Below, piece by piece: positions 35,608-44,729 of a DNA stretch of 64,000 bases. The notes under the pieces are model-generated. The model was not told the origin of the DNA. It worked only from the letters and a program-made list of their open reading frames with translations, and did no database searches. The stretch covers positions 371,742 to 435,741 of the forward strand of contig NZ_KE136473.1 in NCBI RefSeq assembly GCF_000407145.1, read 5' to 3'. Every line of letters starts with the position of its first letter. The stretch's first letter is position 1. The DNA is from Enterococcus caccae ATCC BAA-1240. GTDB taxonomy: Bacteria; Bacillota; Bacilli; Lactobacillales; Enterococcaceae. The position numbers were made by a program, and so were the translations under genes.

Positions 35608-36933
35608 ATGAAATTTGAACAACATTTATCACAACAGCAAAAACAAGTCCAAAAACTTGCAATGACCCAACAATTACAGCAGTCAATCCAGATTTTACAG
35701 TACAATTCAGAAGAACTTTTTGCATTTATAGAAGCCAAATCACTGGAAAATCCTTTGATTGATATCCAAACTGAGACAAACTATGGCGATTTTCCGAGTT
35801 CTAGCAATCGAACATATACTAATGAAGAAAATAATTATTTGAATCAAATTCCTGATAGTCATACCTCGCTTTTTGAATATTTGATCGATCAGATTCATTT
35901 GAATTATCGTGATACTTACTTACGTACACTTGTATTGTTTTTAGTTGAATCTATTGATTTAAACGGTTACTTGATGATTGACTTGGAGGAGGCAACTCTA
36001 AAAACAGGAGCAACAGCGATTGAAATGTTAGATGCTTTGACTTTGATTCAGCAATTGGATCCAGCAGGAGTTGGCGCAAGAGATTTGCGTGAGTGCTTAC
36101 TGTTACAAGTTGAACGAGATGATAGTGCGCCAGAATTAGCTTATATTGTAATTGAGGAAGAGTTTGATCATTTAGCTAATCGTAAATGGGGATTGATCGC
36201 TAAAAAATTTGATGTAACATTATCGGAAATCCAAACGATTTTTGATTACATTCAAACGTTAACACCAGCGCCAGGCAGTATTTTTGAATCGACTGCTGGG
36301 TTATATATTCGTCCAGATCTAACACTGCGAATCAAAGAGAATCAATTAACTGTTATTTCCAATAAAACTGGAACTCCGAGCATTCAGTTTCAACAAGCTT
36401 ACTTCGAACGAATGGAAGCTACAGATGATAAAGAAGTACAGGAATACATCAAGGAAAAAAGAAACGAATTCGAATGGCTGGAAAAAACGATTATTCAGCG
36501 AGGTGATACGATTTTGAGAGTTGGTACAGAAATCGTCCAACGTCAGCAAGAGTTCTTTTTTAAAGAAGATCGTCCGTTAAAACCGATGACATTAAGAGAA
36601 ATTGCAGAAGCTTTGGATATTCACGAATCTACAGTGAGTCGAACTGTCAATGGGAAGTATTTAGAAACGGAATTTGGCATTTTTGAACTTCGTTCGTTTT
36701 TCTCTCATGGTTTATCAAATGATAATACAGGAGAAGAAACTTCAACAAGCAGTATCAAAAAACAATTACAAGATTTAGTGAATAACGAAAATAAAGCCAA
36801 ACCTTTCTCTGATCAGAAATTGGTAGACTTGTTAAAAGAACAAGAAATCGATATCTCACGTCGTACTGTGACCAAGTATCGAGAGGATTTGGGAATCCCA
36901 GCTTCGTCTAAGCGAAAACGATATGATGCGTAA
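35608..36933 (+). CDS. rpoN: RNA polymerase sigma-54 factor RpoN
   Basis: Alternative sigma factor of 441 aa. Region I is Gln-rich at the N-terminus (KFEQHLSQQQKQVQKLAMTQQLQQSIQILQ), with SLENPLI; the core-binding domain has DLNGYL and LDPAGVGARDLRECL. The DNA-binding part has LREIAEALDIHESTVSRTVNGKY and the RpoN box RRTVTKYREDLGIPASSKRKR. In enterococci sigma-54 mainly drives PTS operons with LevR-type activators; none is in this window. GGGGAAGGA precedes the ATG. It is a single gene ending at a dispersed hairpin element. Confidence 0.96.
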   Translation: MKFEQHLSQQQKQVQKLAMTQQLQQSIQILQYNSEELFAFIEAKSLENPLIDIQTETNYGDFPSSSNRTYTNEENNYLNQIPDSHTSLFEYLIDQIHLNYRDTYLRTLVLFLVESIDLNGYLMIDLEEATLKTGATAIEMLDALTLIQQLDPAGVGARDLRECLLLQVERDDSAPELAYIVIEEEFDHLANRKWGLIAKKFDVTLSEIQTIFDYIQTLTPAPGSIFESTAGLYIRPDLTLRIKENQLTVISNKTGTPSIQFQQAYFERMEATDDKEVQEYIKEKRNEFEWLEKTIIQRGDTILRVGTEIVQRQQEFFFKEDRPLKPMTLREIAEALDIHESTVSRTVNGKYLETEFGIFELRSFFSHGLSNDNTGEETSTSSIKKQLQDLVNNENKAKPFSDQKLVDLLKEQEIDISRRTVTKYREDLGIPASSKRKRYDA

Positions 36934-36936
36934 AAA

Positions 36937-37245
36937 AGGATGGGACAGAAGTGTTTAATCTCGAGAAGTAAGAAGGAATTCACGAAAATGACAAGAAACA
37001 CGGAATTTTTCATTCCGATGTTGAATGATTCCTAATCTGTGCTCTTCAAATTTTTGTGACCAAGTAGGTACTGTGCATCAATGTTTATCTGCGACGAGCC
37101 TTTAGCGAGAAAGCATCAACACATTCCTCGTTGTGTTTTACAGCAATTTCAGCTTATTTCTGATAAGATTGCTTCTGCTCCCATCATTTATACGGATTCC
37201 ACGTGAGTGGGATATGACTCGAAGAGTTATGTCCCACTCACTTTT
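36937..37245 (+). repeat. Dispersed hairpin element, long copy E
   Basis: GGGACA (36942-36947) is complementary to TGTCCC (37230-37235). The 3' hairpin from about 37203 (GTGAGTGGGA, inner loop ACTCGAAGAGTTAT, TCCCACTCAC) matches copy A exactly. The middle shares a block of about 120 bp with copy H at 54228 (from AAGAAGGAATTCACG through AAGTAGGTACTGTGCA). Beyond that block, E has an extra stretch (about 37085-37118) absent from H. A T-containing tail follows, so it can terminate rpoN. Confidence 0.85.
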
Positions 37246-37263
37246 GCATAAATGAATCACAGA

Positions 37264-37758
37264 TTAGGATTTCCAAACTAAGTGTTCAGAAGGTAAGCCC
37301 TCTTCGACTCCTTGCCAGACAGATACAAAGTGATGTTTTTCTAATAGATGTTTTGATGCGCCGTTGTTTGGATCAATTATGGCATACACTGTAGCTCGAG
37401 ATAATTGTTCAGATTGTTTTATCAGGTTTAATAAATGACCTATTATTTGTGTTGCATAACCTTGTCCCCAGTACTCAGGTAGAAGCATATAACCAATTTC
37501 GATTTTATTTTCGTCTTCCCAAGACAATTTACCAAAGCCGATATAAGTTCCTTGATCAAAAATTTTGTAGTAGCCTGTTTGATCGCTATGACTAGAATTG
37601 TATGTTAAGATTTTTTTGAAATTATCAATGGCTTCTATTTCTGGTTCTGCTTTTTCGGTGATGTAACGCATGACACGAATATCTTGAGTCAGAATGGAAT
37701 AAAGTTGTTGATCTTCCTTTTGATAAAAATCAACTGTTAAATGTTTAGTATTAATCAC
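37264..37758 (-). CDS. GNAT acetyltransferase, RimJ/RimL type
   Basis: N-acetyltransferase of 164 aa. It begins with the RimL-type pattern (TKHLTVDFYQKEDQQLYSIL), has GYYKIFDQGTYIGFGKLSW, and the acetyl-CoA loop is IGYMLLPEYWGQGYATQIIGHLL. The C-terminus has DPNNGASKHLLEKHHF. GTG 37758 is the start, with AGGAGGAG 7 nt upstream. The substrate is unknown; relatives modify ribosomal proteins, amino acids or small molecules. It is monocistronic. Confidence 0.9.
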   Translation of the reverse strand: MINTKHLTVDFYQKEDQQLYSILTQDIRVMRYITEKAEPEIEAIDNFKKILTYNSSHSDQTGYYKIFDQGTYIGFGKLSWEDENKIEIGYMLLPEYWGQGYATQIIGHLLNLIKQSEQLSRATVYAIIDPNNGASKHLLEKHHFVSVWQGVEEGLPSEHLVWKS

Positions 37759-37831
37759 TAGTTTGCTCCTCCTAAAAAGTCAATTTCATCTATTATACTT
37801 GTTTTCAAGCCTACTTTAACCATGTATCTAG

Positions 37832-38164
37832 TCAAAGAACATGATCAAAAACTGTGTTTATCGTGATGATCAATAAATAAGTTGCTGCAATTTTTTTGTT
37901 TCCAGTAAAGAAAGTAAGACAAGCAATACCTCCGAATAAAATGATTTCAACTAAAATCCGTTCAAGTTCATTTAAACGACTTTCTGACAAAGGAGCCATG
38001 TAGTTGCTCCAAAAAAGAATAGCACCAAGTGGAAGAACGATACTGAAGATGATTTTTAGGAGTGGTATGCTGATTTTAAGAGTAGCTGTTAACAGTAAAC
38101 CAATCGTGATTGATTCAAGTAAGAAACGGATACAATCGTTAAGTAGTTTGGCTATTTGAAACAC
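37832..38164 (-). CDS. Small membrane protein, YrdB/DUF2568-like
   Basis: 110 aa with four hydrophobic segments and the sequence FWSNYMAPLSESRL...RILVEIILFGGIACL, which fits the YrdB (DUF2568) family of unknown function. Its GTG start at 38164 has no clear ribosome site, which lowers confidence in the exact start. It is convergent with nothing and lies upstream of the acetyltransferase on the same strand. Confidence 0.7.
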   Translation of the reverse strand: MFQIAKLLNDCIRFLLESITIGLLLTATLKISIPLLKIIFSIVLPLGAILFWSNYMAPLSESRLNELERILVEIILFGGIACLTFFTGNKKIAATYLLIITINTVFDHVL

Positions 38165-38380
38165 CTATTTTCTATAAGCATTTTAAGAGGTTTGTTTAAT
38201 CATAACATTAGAGTTAAGGCGAGAGTCAATGTAAAAATAACGAAAAAATGATGTAAGTAAAAATATATAGGTGTCATCGGTTCGTCAGTCATGGGCTGTC
38301 GTTCTATCAAACGTGAGTGATTGAGACTATTTATTTGTAGTAAGAATAGGCGCTTTCGGGGAAGGAAAATATAAATAAAT
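38165..38380. other. Intergenic gap before tRNA-Thr
   Basis: No gene or recognisable regulatory site seen; AT-rich with no strong hairpin. Confidence 0.4.
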
Positions 38381-38417
38381 AAAGCTGTACCCGTTGAGAA
38401 CGCAAGGATACAGCTTT
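38381..38417 (-). terminator. Terminator of tRNA-Thr
   Basis: AAAGCTGTA (38381-38389) and TACAGCTTT (38409-38417) form a perfect stem; on the minus strand it is followed by ATTTATTTAT. Confidence 0.75.
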
Positions 38418-38425
38418 ATACAATA

Positions 38426-38498
38426 AGCCACCTGCCGGGCTTGAACCGGCGACCCCCACCTTACCATGGTGGTGCTCTACCAGCTGAGCTAAGGCGGC
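38426..38498 (-). tRNA. tRNA-Thr (anticodon GGT)
   Basis: 73-nt cloverleaf. Acceptor GCCGCCT/AGGTGGC, D arm with GCTCAGCTGGTAGAGC, anticodon stem CCACC/GGTGG with loop ATGGTAA (GGT), T arm GCCGG-TTCAAGC-CCGGC, discriminator T. CCA is not encoded. Confidence 0.95.
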
Positions 38499-38632
38499 AA
38501 TATAAGTAATACAGATAACAGATTACCGTAGAAAGTCAGGTTTGTCAATCAATTTCCGCTTACACTACTCAATCAAAAAAATGTCATAAAATGTTCTACA
38601 ACGAGTGAAACAATTCTTGAGAAAAAAAAGAT

Positions 38633-38661
38633 TTGACATGTAATTTATTTTCTAGTAGAAT
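38633..38661 (+). promoter_or_regulatory. Promoter of the methionine transport operon
   Basis: TTGACA (38633-38638), exact 17-nt spacer, TAGAAT (38656-38661). Expected start near 38668, just before the first T-box. Confidence 0.85.
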
Positions 38662-38667
38662 ACAACG

Positions 38668-38945
38668 TAACAACAAAAGAATGACAGTCCGTTGAAGAGA
38701 AGAGTAAATTTGGACGTGCTTTACTAGAGAGTCTCGGTTGGTGAAAAGAGATAAGCGCATAAGAGTTGAAGATGGCCTCATGAGGACAAGCTGTTGATAC
38801 GTAAGCAGCTTCGGGAAAGCACCCGTTATCAAAGCGACAAGTTGTAAGACTTGGTCTAAGAAAAGTAATGATGATTACTTTAAAACAAAGGTGGTACCGC
38901 GATTATTCGCCCTTTACTAGTGTATGCTAGTAAAGGGCTATTTTT
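38668..38945 (+). ncRNA. T-box riboswitch 1
   Basis: Leader RNA sensing uncharged tRNA. Stem I features include AGAGAGTCTCGGTTGGTGAAAAGAGA. The presumed specifier lies in GAAGATGGCC, read as ATG (Met). The antiterminator T-box AGGTGGTACCGCG contains TGGT, fitting an A73 tRNA such as Met. The terminator is GCCCTTTACTAG...CTAGTAAAGGGC (38909-38938) plus T-run. Met specificity agrees with the transport genes downstream. Confidence 0.9.
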
Positions 38946-38959
38946 ATACTCATCATGAA

Positions 38960-39279
38960 AATAGAGTAATTAGATGCTTTAAACAACTGAATAAACAAAG
39001 CAATGAAATGGAAAGTACAGATGAAACGATATCTAACAGAGAGCTTGGGTAGCTGAAAACAAGCGATAAACGAAATCTGGAAAATGGCCATTGAGCAGCG
39101 CTTCGAGTGAATCATTCATAAGACAGCGACGAGTGTACCCGTTATAGTACTAAAGTATAATCGATCATGGATCGCCGTACTTGATGAGGATATCTATGTG
39201 AGTAGATATCAAATAGAGGTGGTAGCACGCAAAAGCGTCCTCAAATGTATAAATATATACATTTGAGGACGCTTTTTTC
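38960..39279 (+). ncRNA. T-box riboswitch 2, in series with the first
   Basis: A second complete T-box with no visible promoter of its own. Stem I AGAGAGCTTGGGTAGCTGAAAACAAGC, presumed specifier GAAAATGGCC (ATG), antiterminator AGAGGTGGTAGCACG (TGGT), and a long terminator with arms 39235-39251 and 39256-39272 followed by T6. Transcription must pass both terminators to reach metQ. Confidence 0.9.
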
Positions 39280-39313
39280 TTTTTATACATAACAATAATG
39301 GAGGGATAATCGT

Positions 39314-40162
39314 ATGAAGAAAAAGTTATTGAGTATTGCGTTGGTGTTAACGGGAATCGTTGGAATTGCAGCATGTGGTAACACAGATAAAGCTGCATCA
39401 AACAAAGAAAAAGAAACGAAAATCATTCGGGTGGGCACATCACCTGGCCCCTATAGTGAATTATTTTTAGAAGCAGTCAAACCTATTTTGGAAAAAGACG
39501 GCTATCAAATAGAACAAACAGAATTTACAGAATTGATCCAAGCTGATGTGGCACTATCAGAGGGGACTATCGATTTAAATGTTGATCAACATACAGCGTA
39601 TCTAAACAATTTTAACGAAAATAAAGGGACTCACTTGGTTGGGATTACACCGATCCCAACCGTTCCAGCAGGACTGTTTCCAGGTAAAAGAAGTACGCTG
39701 GATGAAGTGAAAGACGGCGATAAAATTGGGATTCCAGACGATGCCTCAAATACTGCACGAGCGTTTAATCTTTTACAAAAAGCTGGCTGGATCAAGTTAA
39801 AAGCAGGAATCAATCCAGTAAAGGCGACAAAAGAAGATATTGTGAGCAATTCGAAGAATCTGGACCTTGTCCAAATGTCCTCTGCTCAAATCCCCAGAAG
39901 TTTAGCAGATTTAGATTTCGCAGTGATTCCAGGAAGTATTGTATACAGTGCTAAACTTGATCCAAAAGACAGTTTACTTTCAGAGGATGTGTTAAAGGAT
40001 TACGAATTAGTCGCAACGATTGATGAAAAAAATTCAAAAAGTGATTGGGCACAAGCTGTAGTGAAAGCTTATCATTCAGATGAGTTTAAAAAATATTTGC
40101 AAAAACACAACCAAGGAAATTACTGGTTTATACCAAAAGAATTACAGGAGGGAAAAAAATGA
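39314..40162 (+). CDS. metQ: Methionine-type ABC transporter lipoprotein (first copy)
   Basis: NlpA/MetQ substrate-binding lipoprotein of 282 aa. A lipoprotein signal ends at GIAAC with Cys21. The family core is [45 protein letters not shown], and [29 protein letters not shown] lies 8 nt before the ATG. It overlaps metN by 4 nt. Two Met T-boxes upstream support methionine or a methionine derivative as ligand. A second, only moderately similar MetQ lies two genes downstream. Confidence 0.92.
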   Translation: MKKKLLSIALVLTGIVGIAACGNTDKAASNKEKETKIIRVGTSPGPYSELFLEAVKPILEKDGYQIEQTEFTELIQADVALSEGTIDLNVDQHTAYLNNFNENKGTHLVGITPIPTVPAGLFPGKRSTLDEVKDGDKIGIPDDASNTARAFNLLQKAGWIKLKAGINPVKATKEDIVSNSKNLDLVQMSSAQIPRSLADLDFAVIPGSIVYSAKLDPKDSLLSEDVLKDYELVATIDEKNSKSDWAQAVVKAYHSDEFKKYLQKHNQGNYWFIPKELQEGKK

Positions 40163-41229
40163 TCGAATTAAAAAATATAGATGTCACCTTTTATCAGAAG
40201 AAACAACAAATTGAGGCAGTAAAAAATGTCTCTTTAACAATAGAAAAAGAAGACGTGTTTGGGATTGTAGGTTATTCAGGAGCTGGGAAAAGTACTTTAG
40301 TTCGGGTGATTAACTTACTGCAACGACCAACAGCTGGCGAAGTGATTATCCACAACAAAAATATTCTTGGATTTTCAGCGAAAGAATTAAGAGCGCAGCG
40401 TAAAAAAATCGGGATGATTTTCCAACATTTTAATTTGATGAAGGAGCGAACGATTTTCGCCAATGTTGATTTTTCTTTAAAATATTCTGGACTCTCAAAA
40501 GAGCAACGGAAAGAAAAAATCGAACGACTGCTCGAACTCGTAGGACTTTCAGAAAAGAAAGATGCCTATCCTAGCCAATTATCGGGAGGGCAAAAACAGC
40601 GTGTAGCCATTGCCAGGGCATTAGCCAATGATCCAGAAATATTATTGTGTGATGAAGCGACGAGTGCTTTAGATCCTAAAACAACGATCCAGATTTTAGA
40701 CTTATTAAAGAAATTAAATAAAGAATTAGGATTAACGATTGTTTTGATCACCCATGAAATGCAAGTTGTGAAAGAAATTTGTAATAAAGTAGCTGTTATG
40801 GAAGACGGACAGGTAATTGAAGAAAATGATATTGTGTCTATTTTCAGTCAACCAAAAGAAGCCTTGACGAAGGACTTTATCCGAACAGCGACACATATTG
40901 ATCAAGCCTTGGAAACAATTATTCAACATCCTAGTTTGACTAAATTGAGTGGAAATGAAGTGTTGGTAGAATTTTCTTATGTAGGAGAGCAAACAAGTGA
41001 ACCGTTGATTGCTCAACTTTATAGCAAATATCATGTGGTGACGAATATTTTATATGGAAATGTAGAAATCTTGCAGCAAGTGCCAATTGGTAATTTGATC
41101 GTCATTCTTTCGGGAGAAGAAACTCAGCGAGATAGGGCTTTAGAGTTTCTGAAAAAACAAGGTGTGAAGATCAAATTTTTAAAAAAGAATGAACCAAAAG
41201 AAAGTGTTATCCCATTACATATGATCTAA
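40159..41229 (+). CDS. metN: Methionine ABC transporter ATPase MetN
   Basis: ATPase of 356 aa. Walker A is [10 protein letters not shown]-loop MIFQHFNLM, signature LSGGQKQR, Walker [13 protein letters not shown], switch His in ITHEMQVV. The C-terminal 80 residues form a NIL domain ([19 protein letters not shown]...[12 protein letters not shown]), the methionine-binding regulatory domain of MetN that blocks uptake when internal methionine is high. It overlaps the end of metQ. Confidence 0.95.
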   Translation: MIELKNIDVTFYQKKQQIEAVKNVSLTIEKEDVFGIVGYSGAGKSTLVRVINLLQRPTAGEVIIHNKNILGFSAKELRAQRKKIGMIFQHFNLMKERTIFANVDFSLKYSGLSKEQRKEKIERLLELVGLSEKKDAYPSQLSGGQKQRVAIARALANDPEILLCDEATSALDPKTTIQILDLLKKLNKELGLTIVLITHEMQVVKEICNKVAVMEDGQVIEENDIVSIFSQPKEALTKDFIRTATHIDQALETIIQHPSLTKLSGNEVLVEFSYVGEQTSEPLIAQLYSKYHVVTNILYGNVEILQQVPIGNLIVILSGEETQRDRALEFLKKQGVKIKFLKKNEPKESVIPLHMI

Positions 41230-41251
41230 ATAAAACAAAGGAGTGACTTAA

Positions 41252-41932
41252 ATGCAGTCATTAATACAACAATATTTTCCCAATGTATTACTATTAAAAC
41301 AAGAATTTATCAATAGCACGATCGAAACACTATATATGGTTTTTTGGACAGCAATCATCGCTGGAATTTTAGGGACATTACTGGGCGTCATTTTAGTTGC
41401 GACAGGTCCAGAAGGAATTTTAAAAAATAGTGTTCTATATAATATTTTAGAAAAAATTATCAACATTTGTAGATCCATTCCCTTTATCATCATGCTGGCA
41501 TTGATTCAGCCAATCACTCGTTTTTTAACAGGAACAACGATTGGGACAACGGCTGCATTAGTGCCACTGGTGATAGGGGTGATTCCATTTTTTGCCCGCC
41601 AGATCGAAAATGCTTTATTAGAAGTTGATCCAGGGGTGATTGAAGCGGCAGAGTCAATGGGAACAAGCCCTCTGGGAATTATTTTTAGAGTGTATTTAGT
41701 GGAGGGATTACCAAGTATCATTCGAGTTTCATCGGTTACGATCATTAATCTGATTGGGTTAACGGCGATGGCTGGTGCGATTGGGGCAGGCGGCCTGGGG
41801 AATCTAGCAATTACTAGAGGTTATAATCGATTCCAAACAGATGTCACGATTGTTGCGACCTTGATCATCTTGGTTTTAGTCTTTGCTAGCCAATTTATCA
41901 GTAATACATTGATCAAAAAAACATCACATTAA
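41252..41932 (+). CDS. metI: Methionine ABC transporter permease MetI
   Basis: Membrane subunit of 226 aa with five helices. The coupling loop EAAESMGTSPLGIIFRVYL matches the binding-protein-dependent permease EAA motif. Other MetI segments are NICRSIPFIIMLALIQPITRFLTGTTIG and GAIGAGGLGNLAITRGYNRF. GGAGTGA precedes the ATG. It completes a MetNIQ transporter with the flanking lipoproteins. Confidence 0.95.
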   Translation: MQSLIQQYFPNVLLLKQEFINSTIETLYMVFWTAIIAGILGTLLGVILVATGPEGILKNSVLYNILEKIINICRSIPFIIMLALIQPITRFLTGTTIGTTAALVPLVIGVIPFFARQIENALLEVDPGVIEAAESMGTSPLGIIFRVYLVEGLPSIIRVSSVTIINLIGLTAMAGAIGAGGLGNLAITRGYNRFQTDVTIVATLIILVLVFASQFISNTLIKKTSH

Positions 41933-41958
41933 AAAATACGAGAAAAGAGGAATTTTAA

Positions 41959-42792
41959 ATGAAAAAAACAATCAAAATTATTGGATTAGCCTTAACAATT
42001 GGCTTTGTATTAGCTGGATGTTCTGCTGGAAGTGCTAAAAGTGATAAAAATGAAGTCGTAAAATTAGGAGTAGTTGGTGCTAATAATGAAGTGTTAGAAT
42101 CTGTAAAAGAACGATTAAAAGAGGATAAAATCGATCTTCAACTAGTCGAATTCTCTGATTATACACAACCAAACGCAGCTTTGGCCGAGAAGGAAATTGA
42201 TTTGAATTCATTTCAGCACCAAATTTTCTTAGATAACTATAACGCAGAACATAAAACCGACTTAATTTCTATTGGTAATACAGTGAGTGCACCTCTTGGA
42301 ATTTATTCTTCGAAAATTAAAGACGTGAAAGAATTAAAAAATGGTGATGAGATTGCAATTCCAAATGATACAACAAATGGCGGACGTGCATTATTATTGC
42401 TACAAAGTGCCGGACTAATCAAAGTCGATCCTGCTAAGAAACAAACGCCAACTGTAAATGACGTTACCGAAAACAAATTAAACTTAAAAATTACAGAATT
42501 AGATGCTTCACAAACGGCTAGAGCACTTCAAGATATCGATGCTTCTGTTATCAATAGTGGAATGGCTGTTGATGCTGGTTTTGTTCCAGTGAAAGATGCG
42601 ATTTTCTTAGAGCCTGTGGATAAAACCTCTAAGCCTTATGTGAATATCATTGTTGCACGTAAGGAAGATGAAGACAATAAAACATACAATAAAGTTGTAG
42701 ATACCTATCAACAAGAAGCAACGAAAAAAGTGATCGAAGAAACATCGAAAGGATCAAGTATTCCAGCGTGGGAAACGTTTGGTAGAAAATAA
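41959..42792 (+). CDS. Methionine-type ABC transporter lipoprotein (second copy)
   Basis: Second NlpA/MetQ lipoprotein, 277 aa, with lipobox LAGC (Cys21). It has KLGVVGANNEVLESVKERL, NSFQHQIFLDNYNAEHKTDL, and AIPNDTTNGGRALLLLQSAGLI. It differs widely from the first copy, so it is an older paralogue, perhaps with another ligand such as D-methionine, methionine sulfoxide or an N-acyl derivative. AAGAGGAA precedes the ATG, and it sits between metI and the amidohydrolase. Confidence 0.9.
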   Translation: MKKTIKIIGLALTIGFVLAGCSAGSAKSDKNEVVKLGVVGANNEVLESVKERLKEDKIDLQLVEFSDYTQPNAALAEKEIDLNSFQHQIFLDNYNAEHKTDLISIGNTVSAPLGIYSSKIKDVKELKNGDEIAIPNDTTNGGRALLLLQSAGLIKVDPAKKQTPTVNDVTENKLNLKITELDASQTARALQDIDASVINSGMAVDAGFVPVKDAIFLEPVDKTSKPYVNIIVARKEDEDNKTYNKVVDTYQQEATKKVIEETSKGSSIPAWETFGRK

Positions 42793-42807
42793 GAGGGGGA
42801 CGAGAAG

Positions 42808-43998
42808 ATGAGCACATTGACAAAACAATCGATTCAAGAAGAAATTCAACAAAATGCAGATGAAGTAATCGCGCTTAGGCGTCATTTCCATCAATATCCT
42901 GAAGCGAGTTTGAAAGAGTTTGAAACAATCAAACGAATCAAAGAAGAACTGAACAAGCTGGATATTCCTTTTGAAGAAGTTGGTGAGACAGGTGTTTTAG
43001 CAACGATCGAAGGGGAAAAAGGTTCTGGAAAAACAATCATTTTAAGAGCAGATATTGATGCATTAGAATTAGAAGATGCTACAGGAAAAGAATACCAATC
43101 TAAAAATCCAGGATTAAATCATGCCTGTGGACACGATGGTCATGCAGCGGCCTTATTAGGTGCTGCAAAAGTGTTAAAAAACCATAAAGAGGATTTTATA
43201 GGAACAATCAAACTAGCATTTCAACCAGCAGAAGAAATTGGTGCTGGTGCTTGTCAGTTTGTTGATGGCGGTTTTGTAGAAAATATCGATCAAGTTTTTG
43301 GCATCCATTTAGATTCTAACGTTCCTATAGGCAAATTAGTAGCGACTAAAGGGGCGACGAATGCATCTTGTGATATTTTTAAAATTGAGGTCGAAGGGCT
43401 AAGTAGTCATGTGGCACAACCAAATGTTGGACGAGATGCGGTGTTGGCTGCGGCTAGTATTGTTGTTGAATTACAGAAAATTGCTGCAAGAGAAGTGAGC
43501 CCGTTAGATCCAGTTGTTGTCGGTATTGGGGTACTTGATGCTGGAACGAGATATAATATTGTAGCGAACCATGCAAGAATTGAAGGAACAGTTCGGGCCT
43601 TTAGCCATGAAACACGAGCGTTTGTTTTGAAACGTGTAGAAGAAATAGCGAATCAAATTGCTCAAGCACACCGAACAAAAATCTCATCTTTTCATATTCA
43701 TGATGCGGCAGGACCGTTGATCAATGATGATACAGCAACTGAATTAGCTCAAAAAGTAGCGGCTGAAATTGTTGGAAGTGAAAACGTTGTGACAGATCAT
43801 ACGAAGAGTTTAGGCGCTGATGACTTTGCTGATTTTTTACTTAAGGCACCTGGGGTTTATGGACGTGTGGGAACACGAAATCTAGATAATCCTGAAACGC
43901 AGTATGGTCATCATCATGAAAAATTTGATATCGATGAAGCGGGACTAGCGTTAGCAACGGAATTTCATGTGCGTTATGCATTGACGTATTTAAGCTAA
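42808..43998 (+). CDS. M20-family N-acyl amino acid amidohydrolase
   Basis: Cytosolic metallohydrolase of 396 aa. It has RRHFHQYPEASLKEFET, ADIDALELED, the metal motif NHACGHDGHAA, the catalytic Glu in FQPAEEIGAG, and GADDFADFLLKAPGVYGRVGTR near the C-terminus, all of the IAA-amino acid hydrolase/aminoacylase subgroup. AGAGGGGGACG precedes the ATG. As the last gene of a Met T-box operon it probably releases methionine or cysteine from an N-acyl or similar conjugate imported by the transporter; the substrate is inferred. A terminator follows. Confidence 0.9.
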   Translation: MSTLTKQSIQEEIQQNADEVIALRRHFHQYPEASLKEFETIKRIKEELNKLDIPFEEVGETGVLATIEGEKGSGKTIILRADIDALELEDATGKEYQSKNPGLNHACGHDGHAAALLGAAKVLKNHKEDFIGTIKLAFQPAEEIGAGACQFVDGGFVENIDQVFGIHLDSNVPIGKLVATKGATNASCDIFKIEVEGLSSHVAQPNVGRDAVLAAASIVVELQKIAAREVSPLDPVVVGIGVLDAGTRYNIVANHARIEGTVRAFSHETRAFVLKRVEEIANQIAQAHRTKISSFHIHDAAGPLINDDTATELAQKVAAEIVGSENVVTDHTKSLGADDFADFLLKAPGVYGRVGTRNLDNPETQYGHHHEKFDIDEAGLALATEFHVRYALTYLS

Positions 43999-44007
43999 AA
44001 AGCCAAA

Positions 44008-44048
44008 AGAAGGATTTAGGTTTAACTAACTTTAATCCTTCTTTTTTT
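44008..44048 (+). terminator. Terminator of the met operon
   Basis: AGAAGGATT (44008-44016) pairs with AATCCTTCT (44034-44042), followed by T7. Confidence 0.85.
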
Positions 44049-44122
44049 ACTTCTTCTAATGACGGAGAAGTTTTTCATGAAATTGTTTTTTATTATTATG
44101 GAAGGCTTACTGATAAAGATGA

Positions 44123-44275
44123 ATAGTCTTAGTTTCAAAGAATCTGAGGGTCAAAGACAAGTGCAGTGGCTATCGTTTGATTAGTTGGCTCAATCAGATT
44201 GTAAGACCAATCTTTTTAAAAGAGCTGAATAAAGAGGCTAACAAAGCAATTCAGCATATCGTTCAAAGAGCTTAA
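44123..44275 (+). pseudogene. Possible remnant of a gene C-terminus
   Basis: A 50-codon frame without a start or ribosome site, ending CSGYRLISWLNQIVRPIF and then LKELNKEANKAIQHIV before TAA, reads like the amphipathic C-terminus of a folded protein. Stops interrupt every frame upstream. It may be a decayed gene, for example of the SRPBCC type, but the assignment is a guess. Confidence 0.3.
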
Positions 44276-44295
44276 CGTGATGGTCAACAATATTC

Positions 44296-44323
44296 TTGCT
44301 TTTCAAAACAATTATGGTAAACT
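44296..44323 (+). promoter_or_regulatory. Promoter of the ABC-F leader
   Basis: TTGCTT (44296-44301), 16-nt spacer and TGGTAAACT extended -10 (44315-44323). Expected start near 44330. Confidence 0.6.
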
Positions 44324-44349
44324 ATTTTTGTAAAGAAAGGTGATTAAGA

Positions 44350-44430
44350 ATGTTTTTTCTTTCAGATAAATTTGTGAAAAGAAGCAGCTCCCAACATATG
44401 AATGTGATGAAGCATTGTTGTGGAGCCTAA
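44350..44430 (+). CDS. Small upstream ORF (leader peptide) of the ABC-F gene
   Basis: 26-codon ORF with a well placed ribosome site (AAAGG, 9 nt before ATG) just after a promoter. The peptide is MFFLSDKFVKRSSSQHM followed by NVMKHCCGA. Its last codons form one arm of a hairpin (44406-44413 with 44441-44448), so ribosome position would change the RNA fold. It lies about 370 nt before the ABC-F gene. Leader peptides of this kind control many antibiotic-inducible ABC-F genes; that role is inferred here. Confidence 0.6.
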   Translation: MFFLSDKFVKRSSSQHMNVMKHCCGA

Positions 44431-44570
44431 TAAAATGAACGCTTCATCGTCAAAATAAAGACTGAATTTTTGAGACTAAGCAGTAGTCTTATTTAGTGTT
44501 GCTTTTGATGATGATCATGATTTTTATAGTGCTGAACAAAGGACAACGTGTTTCGTACGTTGTCCTTTGT
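44406..44570 (+). promoter_or_regulatory. Alternative hairpins in the ABC-F leader
   Basis: GATGAAGC (44406-44413) pairs with GCTTCATC (44441-44448). The latter segment, TTCATCGTCAAAA (44443 on), can instead pair with TTTTGATGATGA (about 44504-44516). A perfect 14-bp hairpin, ACAAAGGACAACGT (44536-44549) with ACGTTGTCCTTTGT (44557-44570), follows but lacks a T-run. Confidence 0.5.
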
Positions 44571-44729
44571 CGATATGACAAGGGATAAGATAGGTGAGCC
44601 TATTTGATCGCTTGTTTTTTTATTTGAATAAACAACAAATGACCTTTACGTTAAACGTACGAAAGCGTTGTGCAAAACAACTTTAATTTTTGAGTAGATA
44701 AAAACTGATAGTTACTGAAATTTACAATG

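Noticed and set aside
38596..39401. Three minus-strand ORFs of 62-78 aa
   Set aside because: They are antisense to the tandem T-box leaders and the metQ start, with no ribosome sites.
44655..44690. Possible cre site near GAAAGCGTT
   Set aside because: Only the core matches; the flanks do not fit the CcpA consensus and no nearby promoter was seen.
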